Assembly (NCBI GenBank): GCA_965656875.1
Contig: CBFHMJ010000002.1
Location: 248,001-312,000 of the forward strand
Direction of reading: 5' to 3'
Source of the DNA: CBFHMJ01 sp965656875
GTDB lineage: Bacteria; Pseudomonadota; Gammaproteobacteria; Enterobacterales; Alteromonadaceae
DNA: 64,000 bases
Part shown: piece after piece, positions 27,112 to 36,097 of the stretch
Position numbering within the stretch: position 1 is the stretch's first letter
Layout of the letters: each line of letters begins with the position of its first letter
Position numbers and translations under genes: made by a program
The notes under the pieces: model-generated
What the model was told of the DNA's origin: nothing
What the model saw: the letters and a program-made list of their open reading frames with translations, nothing else
Database searches by the model: none

Positions 27112-27909
27112 ATGACTGAGCTGTTAAAAGAGCAGGCCAGTACTGTTCAGCCGGTAGTTAAGTTAACGAATGTCACCCGGTATTTTCAGATGGGAGACAA
27201 CAAAGTTACTGCGCTGGATAAAATTGATTTAACGATCAATAAGGGCGAATTTCTGGTACTTAAAGGGGCCAGTGGTAGCGGCAAGAGTACGTTATTGAAT
27301 TTAATCGGTGCGATGGATGATGTCTCGTCAGGCGATATCGAAATTACCGGCGAACACTTACCGTCATTAACGGATAATCAAAAGTCGGTGTTACGGAGCA
27401 AACACATTGGATTCATCTTTCAGTCGTTTAATTTGATCCCTGTGTTGACGGCGCTGGAAAATGTTCAATATCCGTTGGTATTACAAAAAGCGCCCGATGC
27501 AAAAAAGCGGGCGAAAGAGGCACTGGAAGCAGTTGGGTTGGGTGATCACATAAACAAACGACCCAATCAATTATCGGGTGGTCAAATGCAGCGCGTTGCT
27601 ATAGCCCGAGCTATTGTTACCGTACCAGATATTATTCTGGCGGATGAACCAACGGCTAACCTCGATTCAGAAACTTCACGACAAATTATGGACTTGCTGG
27701 GGCAGCTTAATAAAGACCTTGGCGTCACCTTTCTGTTCGCTACGCATCACGACTTCGTGTTAGGCAGAGCGTCCCGGATCATCGAATTAAAAGATGGTCA
27801 CCTCATTAACGATACCAAATATCAGAAAGACAACAGTTCTTTCCTTGATGATTCCAAAACTCGCCGCGAGAAACAATCAAAGCAACAATCTAAAAAGGTC
27901 GTAGTATGA
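27112..27909 (+). CDS. ABC transporter ATPase, LolD/MacB type
   Basis: A 265-residue nucleotide-binding subunit. Seen: Walker A GASGSGKST, the Q-loop in FIFQSFNLIP, signature LSGGQMQR, Walker B IILADEPTANLD and the switch His in ATHHD. The family powers lipoprotein release (LolCDE) and MacB/FtsX-type export. A Lys/Gln-rich tail of about 25 residues extends beyond the usual end. The stop overlaps the next start by four bases. Its partner permease is at 28664. With the carrier-protein pathway upstream, the likely cargo is that pathway's product or a lipid carrying it. Confidence 0.93.
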   Translation: MTELLKEQASTVQPVVKLTNVTRYFQMGDNKVTALDKIDLTINKGEFLVLKGASGSGKSTLLNLIGAMDDVSSGDIEITGEHLPSLTDNQKSVLRSKHIGFIFQSFNLIPVLTALENVQYPLVLQKAPDAKKRAKEALEAVGLGDHINKRPNQLSGGQMQRVAIARAIVTVPDIILADEPTANLDSETSRQIMDLLGQLNKDLGVTFLFATHHDFVLGRASRIIELKDGHLINDTKYQKDNSSFLDDSKTRREKQSKQQSKKVVV

Positions 27910-28661
27910 AACGTATCACTCAACGTCACGGATTGACTGCCTTGCTGGCAGCATCATTTATTACGCTATCTTCAATAAGCACCATCGCGATGGCACTACC
28001 GGCTGGCAGTGAGATTTCGCAGGCTGCTACGGCATGGACTCCGGCGACAACTGTGCCTGCCACTCAGGCAGAACGTTTAGCGGAAGTGGCTAAAATCACG
28101 GCTAAATCAACACTGTCTGATGAGGAAAAACGATTATTACTTTTCCTTAAATTTACTAACTTCGCTTCAAAAGACGATAGAACGCTGGCGGAGCTGGAAG
28201 CGTTAACGAAAGAAATTACCGCCTGGACAAAGGCTCATAAGAAAGATTATGAGGCGATGGCATTGTTAGGCAGTGCGACCAGCCTGCAATCTATTTTTTA
28301 CTTCGATAACGTTGGGAAAATGAGCTTTTTGTCAAAGAAAGGTGGCCGAATCCTGGACCGGATGGTGAGAAAAGCACCGGATAATATGGGAGTTCGTTTA
28401 CAGCGTGGTATCAGTTATTCCGCGATGCCTGCATTTTTGGACAAAGCTCGAACGGCTGTCGAAGATTTCACACAGATAAAAACGACGATGCAGGACAATG
28501 CAGCGCCTGAATTCGTGGCAATGATTGATTACTACCTGGCATTGTCGCTGGAAAAAGCGAACAAGCAAAAAGAAGCGGATGTATTAATTGATTCGTTATT
28601 AAAATTGAATGACTCTCCGTGGGCACTCAAAGCCGCTGAGCTGCAAAAGTCGCGAGGATAA
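27906..28661 (+). CDS. Secreted TPR-like helical protein
   Basis: A 251-residue protein with a signal peptide (about 1-30, ending AMALPA) and an all-helical mature part. It shares the PDNxxVRLxR segment and overall layout with the protein encoded at 26382, pointing to duplication within the operon. It is interposed between the ATPase gene (4-base overlap) and the permease gene (2-base gap), so it is probably a periplasmic part of this transporter. I cannot assign a biochemical activity. Confidence 0.65.
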   Translation: MKRITQRHGLTALLAASFITLSSISTIAMALPAGSEISQAATAWTPATTVPATQAERLAEVAKITAKSTLSDEEKRLLLFLKFTNFASKDDRTLAELEALTKEITAWTKAHKKDYEAMALLGSATSLQSIFYFDNVGKMSFLSKKGGRILDRMVRKAPDNMGVRLQRGISYSAMPAFLDKARTAVEDFTQIKTTMQDNAAPEFVAMIDYYLALSLEKANKQKEADVLIDSLLKLNDSPWALKAAELQKSRG

Positions 28662-28663
28662 TC

Positions 28664-29890
28664 ATGTTACGGTTAAAACTCGCTCTGTTAAATGTACTAC
28701 GCAACAGTCGTCGTAGCGTCATCACGCTATTGGCCATTCAATTTGGTGTCATCAGCTTAATTATCTTTGGTGGTTTCGTCGCCTCTATGTATGACGGGAT
28801 GCGAGAGAATATGATCCGCTCCCAGTTAGGGCATATCCAGATTTACAAAGAGGGCTTCAATCAGTTTGGTAGCCAGGAGCCAGAGAACTATTTGATTGAC
28901 CGTGACACTCTTCAACAAGTGATTGATCAGGTTGAAGGCATGGAAGGAGTCGAAATTGTTACACCTCGACTAAATTTTTCAGGCTTGCTAAGTAATGGTG
29001 TTAAGTCACTTGCAGTGGTCGGTGAAGGTATCGATCCGGATAAAGAAGCTTTACTGAGTTCTGCGGTGCGTCTGACCCAGGGAGAAGATTTGTTCCCTGA
29101 TGATGATTCAGGTTCATTATTGGGTGATGGTTTATACCAGTCATTAAATGTGAATGTTGGAGATTATCTGACATTAATGACAAATACCGCTGATGGCGCG
29201 ATTAATGCGGTTGATGTCGTTGCGACTGGCGCTGTAACAACGGGCACGCGAGAGGTAGATAATCGTCTGTTGCGGATTAACTTATCACATGCACAGGACC
29301 TGATTTACACCGATGGCGTAACCCGATTAGTCGTGTTGTTAAGTGATACAGCACAAACGGATGCTACGGTCGAAAAACTGGAATCAATGTTCGCCGCTCA
29401 AAATCTGAAACTGGAAATTCGGACCTGGAGCCAACTGGCTGATTATTATCATGAAGTCGTTAACCTGTTTAACAGCGTGTTCGATTTTGTGCGGATTATT
29501 GTCATTGTCATCGTCGCGTTAAGTATCTCGAATACGATGATGATGGCGGTCATGGAACGTACTCCTGAGATTGGCACCATCAGAGCGATTGGTGGCACCC
29601 GTAGTGAAATTTTAAGCCTGTTTCTGATGGAAGCATTCATTCTTGGCATCATTGGTAGCTTGCTCGGCGTTATTTTCGGCATTTTGATGGCGCAAGGTAT
29701 TACTCAGGCAGAGTTTATTATGCCTACACCACCGGGCAGCAGTCAGACTTATCCAATCCGAATTTTTGTTGAACAAACCGTCTTACAGGAAACCGCAATC
29801 CTCGGTGTCGCGATTGCTGTTCTTTCCAGTATTTATCCTGCGATTAAAGCATCTCGTATGGTCATCAATCAGGCGCTACGGTTCGCGTAA
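28664..29890 (+). CDS. ABC transporter permease, MacB/FtsX (LolC/E-like) type
   Basis: A 408-residue permease with the four-helix MacB/FtsX layout: one N-terminal helix (about 18-40), a periplasmic domain of about 220 residues, and three C-terminal helices starting near FVRIIVIVIVALS. The cytoplasmic loop MERTPEIGTIRAIGGTRSEI is the family's coupling-helix region. Such permeases do not move cargo through a channel but use mechanical work to extrude lipoproteins or periplasmic substrates. It pairs with the ATPase at 27112 and the LolA-like protein directly downstream (14-base gap). Confidence 0.9.
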   Translation: MLRLKLALLNVLRNSRRSVITLLAIQFGVISLIIFGGFVASMYDGMRENMIRSQLGHIQIYKEGFNQFGSQEPENYLIDRDTLQQVIDQVEGMEGVEIVTPRLNFSGLLSNGVKSLAVVGEGIDPDKEALLSSAVRLTQGEDLFPDDDSGSLLGDGLYQSLNVNVGDYLTLMTNTADGAINAVDVVATGAVTTGTREVDNRLLRINLSHAQDLIYTDGVTRLVVLLSDTAQTDATVEKLESMFAAQNLKLEIRTWSQLADYYHEVVNLFNSVFDFVRIIVIVIVALSISNTMMMAVMERTPEIGTIRAIGGTRSEILSLFLMEAFILGIIGSLLGVIFGILMAQGITQAEFIMPTPPGSSQTYPIRIFVEQTVLQETAILGVAIAVLSSIYPAIKASRMVINQALRFA

Positions 29891-29904
29891 AGACAAGGAA
29901 TGAT

Positions 29905-30795
29905 ATGAAAACATTGAATAAAATTGCATGGGCTATCTCGCTGACGATTGTTTCAGTCATGGGACATGCTCGACAGCAAGAACAGTTATCAGTTGAGAGC
30001 CAACCTAAGCTACAACAGTCAGCGGATAATCAGCAACAAGCTCAGTTAAATCGGCTGTCGGATGAACCTGCTGCACTGAACGAAGAAGAAGCGACTGATC
30101 GTCAGAAAGCACAAAAAATCGTTGAGCAAATTGACAGTTATCGAGGTTTTAAAGGCGAGAGCTTTAGTTTTGTTATTCACAACATTAGCTACAGCAAACG
30201 TGGTAAAGGTGATAACGCTGAAACCCGTTCTAAAGAGAATAAACTTCGGGTTAGCGTGTTGGCAGAACAATCTTTGGTGCAGTTCCTTGAGCCTGTGCGT
30301 GAAAAAGGCCGGGTTATTTTGAAAGAAGGCCGCAATATGTGGTTGTACATGCCCGGGACCAGTAAAGTCATTCGTATCACACCATCTCAACGTTTAATTG
30401 GTGAAGCGAGTAACGGTGATGTAACGGGGACTAATTTTAGTTTTGATTACACGCCTTCCATTATTGGTCATGAAGTTATTAATGAGCAGAACACCATAAA
30501 ACTGGAAATGGTCGCTAATCAACGCGGTGCCACTTATGAGCGAATAGAATTTTTTGTGACAGATGATGAACGTCATTTACCGGTGCAAAGTAACTATTAT
30601 GCCCGATCTGGCAAGTTGCTTAAGCAAGCTTTCTATCGCGAGTTTAAAGAGTTTGACGGGCAAACAAAAATCCACAAAATGATGCTGCGTAACCCGTTGT
30701 TAAAAGACAGTGTGACCTGGTTGATGTTTGATGAATTCAAACGTGAAGAAATCAATCCGGCGATGTTTAACAAGGATTCGTTGTCGAGATTGTAA
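29905..30795 (+). CDS. LolA-like outer-membrane lipoprotein-sorting protein (PF17131-like)
   Basis: A 296-residue periplasmic protein: signal peptide (about 1-22), a low-complexity Gln-rich linker (to about 60), then a LolA-like half-barrel whose markers are QFLEPVREKGRVILKEGRNMWLYMPGTSK-type strands (read in pieces) and a late KMMLRNPLLKDSVTW. This family often sits next to an FtsX-type permease and an outer-membrane protein and is thought to carry a lipid or lipoprotein across the periplasm. Here it would receive cargo from the ABC permease and hand it to the outer-membrane protein encoded 3 bases downstream. Confidence 0.82.
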   Translation: MKTLNKIAWAISLTIVSVMGHARQQEQLSVESQPKLQQSADNQQQAQLNRLSDEPAALNEEEATDRQKAQKIVEQIDSYRGFKGESFSFVIHNISYSKRGKGDNAETRSKENKLRVSVLAEQSLVQFLEPVREKGRVILKEGRNMWLYMPGTSKVIRITPSQRLIGEASNGDVTGTNFSFDYTPSIIGHEVINEQNTIKLEMVANQRGATYERIEFFVTDDERHLPVQSNYYARSGKLLKQAFYREFKEFDGQTKIHKMMLRNPLLKDSVTWLMFDEFKREEINPAMFNKDSLSRL

Positions 30796-30798
30796 CGC

Positions 30799-32130
30799 AT
30801 GGAGTTAAATAAATTCAGTACCTCGATCTGGCTGTTGTGTAGTTGTTTACTGGCAACACAACCTGCTTTTGCGCAATCAGAAACCGTTGATCCAACCGCT
30901 GATCCATTTGCTGATCCGTTTTCGTCGGACCCATTCTCAACCGATCCGTTTAGCACTGATCAAACTGAAGAACAGGAAGAATCGGCGGCAGAACATCAAA
31001 CTCGCGTGGAATGGAAGTCTTTCTACCAGGTGAGCAATGAGCGTGATAATCATCCATTCAATCCCGGATTAGTGCCATTTTCAGATTATCGTCGCGAAAC
31101 GATGCTGGATATGAACTGGAGTACCCGATGGAATGATCAGTGGCGTTCAAAGTTCCGGGTTTACAGTAGCTGGCATGGCAGTGAAGTGAATACGGGATTT
31201 GATACCTGGCTTCTTGAAGGGTCAGTGCAATGGCAAAGTGATAATCGTAATTGGGTAGTTGAAGCTGGTCGAATCAAGCCTCAATGGAGTAACGGCTATA
31301 ACTGGGATATCGCCAATTTGCTACAGCCAATGCGTAACAGACCGTATATCGATCAGGATGATCCGCTACAAAATAAAGGCTGGGACATGGTTTCCGTTCA
31401 GTATTTTGTAGATAGCTGGAATTTCTCCGGTTATGTCATCGACAGTGATCAGGTTAACGCAGATGTTGAAGCTGTATTGAGAATGGCCTGGCAAGGGGCG
31501 CAGTCATACTCATTCCTTATTCATAAAGTCGAGGGCATTAAGCCAGCTTATGCTGCAACCTTTTCAACTCTCCTGACGGATGATATGACCATTCGAGCTG
31601 AGTGGAGCGCTCATCCACAACGACAAATTCCATTTTTAAAACAAGCCGTGGATGATAAATCTTATTATCACCGCTGGGTTGTTGGTACGACATTCAGTCA
31701 CCCGGAAGGCTGGTCGTTGACGGCGGAATACTTTAACAATCAACATGGCTTTGATGAGAGTGAGTGGGATGCATTTGCCAATGCAACTCGCGAGTCGCGT
31801 ATTAACTATCTCAACCAACAGGCGAATGGCGCTGATTTTGAGCAGCTGTTTGGCAGTTTGAATGTGCTTCGCAGTGGTTGGATGAAAAAACATTACGGAT
31901 CATTGATGTTCATGTCTGCGGAAAGTGAAGATTTATGGAGTATTCGAGCCAGCATTCAGGCGAGTCTGGATGATGGCAGTCAGTTGCACCGAATAGAAAT
32001 TCTCAAATCGTTCAGTGATGCCTGGACGGGGCGTTTCCAACTGGAAGCATTTCAGGGCTGTGATTATTGTGAGTATGGATTAAATCCTAATGAGCAAACC
32101 GCTCGTCTTGTTATAAGCCGGATCTGGTAA
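30799..32130 (+). CDS. Outer-membrane beta-barrel protein with N-terminal DPF repeats
   Basis: A 443-residue protein with signal peptide (about 1-25, ending AFAQ). A low-complexity acidic segment (about 30-55) follows, with five DPF units in close series, and then a long series of alternating aromatic strands ending in a terminal Trp, typical of an outer-membrane barrel. The repeats may be an unstructured periplasmic tether for the LolA-like partner or for another envelope component. Family not recognised; similar proteins are found next to LolA-like/FtsX-type pairs. Its start is 3 bases behind the previous stop. Confidence 0.75.
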   Translation: MELNKFSTSIWLLCSCLLATQPAFAQSETVDPTADPFADPFSSDPFSTDPFSTDQTEEQEESAAEHQTRVEWKSFYQVSNERDNHPFNPGLVPFSDYRRETMLDMNWSTRWNDQWRSKFRVYSSWHGSEVNTGFDTWLLEGSVQWQSDNRNWVVEAGRIKPQWSNGYNWDIANLLQPMRNRPYIDQDDPLQNKGWDMVSVQYFVDSWNFSGYVIDSDQVNADVEAVLRMAWQGAQSYSFLIHKVEGIKPAYAATFSTLLTDDMTIRAEWSAHPQRQIPFLKQAVDDKSYYHRWVVGTTFSHPEGWSLTAEYFNNQHGFDESEWDAFANATRESRINYLNQQANGADFEQLFGSLNVLRSGWMKKHYGSLMFMSAESEDLWSIRASIQASLDDGSQLHRIEILKSFSDAWTGRFQLEAFQGCDYCEYGLNPNEQTARLVISRIW

Positions 32131-32147
32131 TCGATGACGAGGTACAT

Positions 32148-33047
32148 ATGAATCGGTTAGGCAGCGGTTTATCGAGAACAACGTTTTATCTGCTGAGCAT
32201 TGTCGCGTTGATTTCAATCGCCATGTTCAAGATAGATTTAACGGACACTGCCAGTGTCATCGCTGATTTTGGGCACTTTTTTATTATTGGTATTTTTGCC
32301 GCTACGGTTGCGAATTCCACGGGCGCTGGTGGTGGGATTATTTTTCTGCCAGCGTTTACTTTACTGGGGTTAACGGTAGAACAAGCATTAGCGACCAGCT
32401 TTGCGATTCAAAGTTTTGGTATGACATCTGGTGCTTTGACATGGCTTGCATTAGCTCGCCGTGAGTACCATACCATTAATCAATCATGGCGTGCGCTAAA
32501 TCCCATTCTGCTGATAGCAGTGCCTCCGAGCCTGGCCGGGTTAATCCTGGTGCAGCAAATGATGCCTGAACCACCCTTTAATATTCATGTTTTTTTCAGC
32601 ACTTTTTCGATTATCGTCGGTGGCATTATTTTGATTAGGGCGCTAAGACGCTCCACTGCAGATGATTTTTCGTCGCCACCTCTGACGATATCGACCAGTG
32701 TGGTCGTTGCTATCAGCTGTTTTATTGGGGGAGGGATCACCGCATGGTTATCGATAGGTGTGGGAGAGATTCTGGCAATCGTGTTGTTAATGCGTGGCTA
32801 CAATGTCCGTTTTTCTGTAGCAACCGCAGTCTGTATTTCGTCAATAACCGTGCTGGTTGCATTGCCTTATTATCTTGTCGGTACTGACAGTATTCATTTT
32901 TATGTGCTGATGTTTGCTGCGCCTGCTGCCATGATTGGTGGTTTTGCCGCACGTTATCTGGCGGTAGCAATCAGCGCGATCCGATTGAAAGTATTTTTAT
33001 CCTTGTGGGTGATCATCAGTGGGGTGGTATACCTGGGAGTTAATTAA
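32148..33047 (+). CDS. TauE/SafE-family membrane permease
   Basis: A 299-residue inner-membrane protein with about eight hydrophobic helices. The family signature is in the second helix region: ANSTGAGGGIIFLPAFTLLGL followed by LATSFAIQS, and again GGGITAWLSIGVGE in the second half, reflecting the internal duplication of this family. Members move sulfite, sulfoacetate or other organic anions. In this operon it could supply or remove a small anion or co-product, but the link is only positional. It lies 17 bases behind the outer-membrane protein gene. Confidence 0.85.
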   Translation: MNRLGSGLSRTTFYLLSIVALISIAMFKIDLTDTASVIADFGHFFIIGIFAATVANSTGAGGGIIFLPAFTLLGLTVEQALATSFAIQSFGMTSGALTWLALARREYHTINQSWRALNPILLIAVPPSLAGLILVQQMMPEPPFNIHVFFSTFSIIVGGIILIRALRRSTADDFSSPPLTISTSVVVAISCFIGGGITAWLSIGVGEILAIVLLMRGYNVRFSVATAVCISSITVLVALPYYLVGTDSIHFYVLMFAAPAAMIGGFAARYLAVAISAIRLKVFLSLWVIISGVVYLGVN

Positions 33048-33137
33048 GGCCGATTGGCCATGGGACGATAGCCTGTACGAATCCGTCAGGTAAGAACAAC
33101 TAATAACGAACTAACAATAACGAAAAGTGGTGCGCTA

Positions 33138-35024
33138 ATGGAATTTTCAAACACTTACCGGATTGATCTGCGTGAACTCAATTTCCTGATGTGGGAGCAG
33201 TTCAAAGTAGATAAAACCGTATTGAACCCGGAAATGTATCCTGATTACTCAAAAGAGTTCATTCAGGAGTTGTTATTCCACGCGAGGGACTTTGCATACA
33301 AAGAGATGGGGCCAACTTACCAACAGTCTGATCGAGAAGGGTGTGAATTACTTCCTGACGGGACGGTTAAAGTACCTGAAGCTTTCTATCCACTATGGGA
33401 AAAATATCAGGAAGCTCAGTTTGGTCGATTGAGTTCACCAAAAGAGTTTGAAGGGCTTGCTGCGCCTTATATTCTTGCCCAAATGGTGAATGAAATCTTC
33501 ATGGGCGCAAGTCCGACCTTTATGATTTATTCCGGTTTTTGTAGTCCGGCGATGTATTTGATCGAGCGATTTGGCACCGATGATTTAAAAGCAAGATTCA
33601 CTCAAAAACTGGCAGAGCAAAGCTGGGGTGCTTGTCTGTGTATGACAGAGCCAAATGCTGGTACTGATGTAGGCGCTGCTCGTACCAAAGCAATAAAACA
33701 GGATGATGGTACCTATCTGATAGAGGGTGGCAAAATCTTTATTTCTTCGGGGATGCATGACTTAACGGAAAACATTGTTTATATCGTCCTTGCGCGTGTT
33801 GAAGGTGCGCCGGATGGTACAACGGGATTGAGTTGTTTTGTGGTGCCACGTTTTAATCAACTGGATGACGGCACATTGGAAGATAACAATGTACGTTGTG
33901 TCAGACTGGAAGAAAAGATGGGCTTGCACGGTTGTGCAACAGCTCAGCTAACTTATGGTGAAGCAGGTCCATGTAAAGCTTACCTGCTGGGTGAGCGAGA
34001 GAATATTGGTATTCGTCAGTTATCAACAATGATGCATATGGCACGGATTTCTACCGGCATTTATGCGTTGGGATTGGCTAACCGTGCATACATGAGTGCC
34101 GTTGAATATGCCAATGAACGAATTCAGGGCGTAGATTTCCGTCAGGCGTTTAATCCGAAAGCTGAGAAAGTCGCGATTATTAAACATGCTGACGTTCGTC
34201 GCATGCTGCTTGAAATGAAATCAAAAGTAGAAGGTTGTCGAGCATTAGTTCACAAGCTTACTTATCATCAGAGTATCCGTTCAGATATTGAAGTGGCTCA
34301 ACAAAACAATCTGTCCTTGCCGGATAACTGGAAAGAGCTTCATAAATATCACGAATCTCTGGTTAATTTACTTACGCCAATTGTAAAAGCGTATACATCT
34401 GATCAAGCGTGGCGTGTTTCAGAGACCGCTATTCAGGTATTCGGTGGTCATGGTTATATTTGTGATCACCCCGTAGAACAGTGTGCCCGAGATAGCAAAA
34501 TCTTATCTATCTGGGAGGGGACTAATTTTATACAGTCTGCTGACCTGATGCGGGACAAGCTGGCTATGGGGCGAAACTCTAAGCTACTTGCTTTGTATAA
34601 ATCAGAAGTTGAGAAATCAATTACTGACATTCGTGAGGCTGGCTTCATGGCTAAGGAAGTTGATGAGCTGGAAGCGTCGTTAAATACGTTGATTGAAACT
34701 CATGCACTGATGGGACAGTGGGTGCGAGAACGCAAAATGGAGTTTATTTTCGGCGTCTCTACTCGTTTCCTTGAAATGATGTCTGAGGTGACGTTGGCAT
34801 GGTTGTTATTGGATGCCGCAGCAATATCGTTACATGCCTTAAAAGATCTGGAGGATGAAAGTGACGAAGCGTTTTATAAGGGTAAAGTCGCTTCTGCTGA
34901 ATTCTTTGTTCGGAATATTTTGCCGGGTGTAAAATCTAAAGCCGATATTATTGCACTTGAAGATCCGAGCTTTATCGAAGCTGATATAGACATTTTTTCG
35001 AAACGTTCAGACAGATATGTTTAA
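33138..35024 (+). CDS. Acyl-CoA dehydrogenase, DmdC-like with extra C-terminal domain
   Basis: A 628-residue flavoprotein of the long acyl-CoA dehydrogenase branch (PF12418 N-terminal extension, core, PF12806-type C-terminal domain). Seen: CMTEPNAGTDVG (flavin contact), FISSGMHD, VFGGHGYICDHPVEQ and the catalytic Glu in SIWEGTN. This branch includes 3-methylmercaptopropionyl-CoA dehydrogenase (DmdC). It introduces an alpha-beta double bond in an acyl-CoA. It is the last gene of the train, 90 bases after the TauE-like gene and ahead of a strong terminator, so it may be either a pathway enzyme or an independently expressed fatty-acid enzyme. Confidence 0.9.
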   Translation: MEFSNTYRIDLRELNFLMWEQFKVDKTVLNPEMYPDYSKEFIQELLFHARDFAYKEMGPTYQQSDREGCELLPDGTVKVPEAFYPLWEKYQEAQFGRLSSPKEFEGLAAPYILAQMVNEIFMGASPTFMIYSGFCSPAMYLIERFGTDDLKARFTQKLAEQSWGACLCMTEPNAGTDVGAARTKAIKQDDGTYLIEGGKIFISSGMHDLTENIVYIVLARVEGAPDGTTGLSCFVVPRFNQLDDGTLEDNNVRCVRLEEKMGLHGCATAQLTYGEAGPCKAYLLGERENIGIRQLSTMMHMARISTGIYALGLANRAYMSAVEYANERIQGVDFRQAFNPKAEKVAIIKHADVRRMLLEMKSKVEGCRALVHKLTYHQSIRSDIEVAQQNNLSLPDNWKELHKYHESLVNLLTPIVKAYTSDQAWRVSETAIQVFGGHGYICDHPVEQCARDSKILSIWEGTNFIQSADLMRDKLAMGRNSKLLALYKSEVEKSITDIREAGFMAKEVDELEASLNTLIETHALMGQWVRERKMEFIFGVSTRFLEMMSEVTLAWLLLDAAAISLHALKDLEDESDEAFYKGKVASAEFFVRNILPGVKSKADIIALEDPSFIEADIDIFSKRSDRYV

Positions 35025-35065
35025 TGCAGTCGATTGACAGTATGGATTGTACTTTTCATGCATAC

Positions 35066-35095
35066 AAACGCCGCTTTTCAGCGGCGTTTGTTTTT
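35066..35095. terminator. Bidirectional intrinsic terminator
   Basis: Perfect 10-bp stem AAACGCCGCT / AGCGGCGTTT with a 4-base loop, followed by G and five T. It closes the long plus-strand train and, read on the other strand, stops the convergent traT-like gene. Confidence 0.9.
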
Positions 35096-35125
35096 CTATG
35101 CAAAAAATAGTGTTGTACAGGACGT

Positions 35126-35854
35126 TTAGAAAATACCCGCGATAGATTTTGCCAGACCGTCTTTTAGCTGAGGTGCCGCTTCAACGTATTCAAGATTTGC
35201 TTTGTTTGCCATAGAAACAATTCGTGTACGGTATTGTTTCATGTCAGATTGTTTTTCATAGCTGGATGTAGTCGTTGTTGATGAGCCCTGGGAAATTGTC
35301 GATTTTTCTTCAACGTTAACGGTATTGCCTGCCTGGACACGGGCGGAAATCTGAATATCAGTTACCACCGTGAAATAAACATCCTGCACTGAAGCATTAA
35401 CCAACAGGCCAATAGTCGCACCAGCCAGTGCTGTCGCTATTTTCCCATCCCCACTGCCCATTGTTGAACCAACAGCCGCGCCGGCTAATGCACCATCGCT
35501 GCTAGTGCGGAATGCATCTTTTCCATAATTACCATCGTCTTTAACGACTTTAAGGATATTAGCCTGAAGCCAGTAGTTTGCTTTTTCTGGTTCTTGAACG
35601 ACTTGATAGCCCCGGCTCATCAGGTTTGTTTTTACCTGCTGTTCTATCAGGAAGTCACTTTTATCTGACGTGTTTCTTATCTGAACAAAAACAGTTCGTT
35701 TGTCTGATGCGACAGGATCTAAAAAGATGCTTTCTGTCATTTTAGTTTCTGTCGTTAACTCGGATTTTGACACACTGGTGTGTACCGCAGAGCAGCCAGT
35801 AAGTGCTGTAAGGACAAATGCGAAAGAAAGGGTTTTGATTTGCTTAAGTGTCAT
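35126..35854 (-). CDS. TraT family outer-membrane lipoprotein
   Basis: A 242-residue lipoprotein. Lipobox LTGC gives the lipidated Cys near residue 20. The body matches TraT closely in pattern: VFVQIRNTSDKSDF, GYQVVQEPEKANYWLQANILK, a Gly/Ala-rich hydrophobic stretch, VTDIQISARV and KYRTRIVSMANKANLEY-like text near the end, finishing LAKSIAGIF. TraT on F plasmids blocks mating-pair formation and protects against complement. Here no conjugation genes are near, so this is a chromosomal homologue of unknown role. The start was moved to the ATG at 35854 because AGGAG lies 9 bases before it and a signal peptide follows at once; a longer frame begins 21 bases earlier. Confidence 0.88.
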   Translation of the reverse strand: MTLKQIKTLSFAFVLTALTGCSAVHTSVSKSELTTETKMTESIFLDPVASDKRTVFVQIRNTSDKSDFLIEQQVKTNLMSRGYQVVQEPEKANYWLQANILKVVKDDGNYGKDAFRTSSDGALAGAAVGSTMGSGDGKIATALAGATIGLLVNASVQDVYFTVVTDIQISARVQAGNTVNVEEKSTISQGSSTTTTSSYEKQSDMKQYRTRIVSMANKANLEYVEAAPQLKDGLAKSIAGIF

Positions 35855-36097
35855 GATGTTAATCTCCTTTGACAATCATGAGTATGAAGTGAATTTAAGA
35901 ATCGCAGATCATATGCGAAGCGAGGTGAATTCTAGCTGAATATAGTTTGTATAGAAATGTCTGAGTTAAAGAAACTACAAAAAGGGGCTAAATTGTTGGT
36001 TGCTCACTTTTTGTTATATTCGACGACTAAAAAACATCATTGAGTGACAAAGAATGTAATATAATGTCGCGACGTCTAATAATTGCGTGGTGTTACA

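Noticed and set aside
15416..35024. Prodigiosin, pyoluteorin or tambjamine cluster
   Set aside because: The ligase, dehydrogenase-like and halogenase-like genes recall pyrrole pathways, but the typical polyketide synthase, PigC-like or MbC-forming enzymes are absent and the ketosynthase-like proteins are too divergent.
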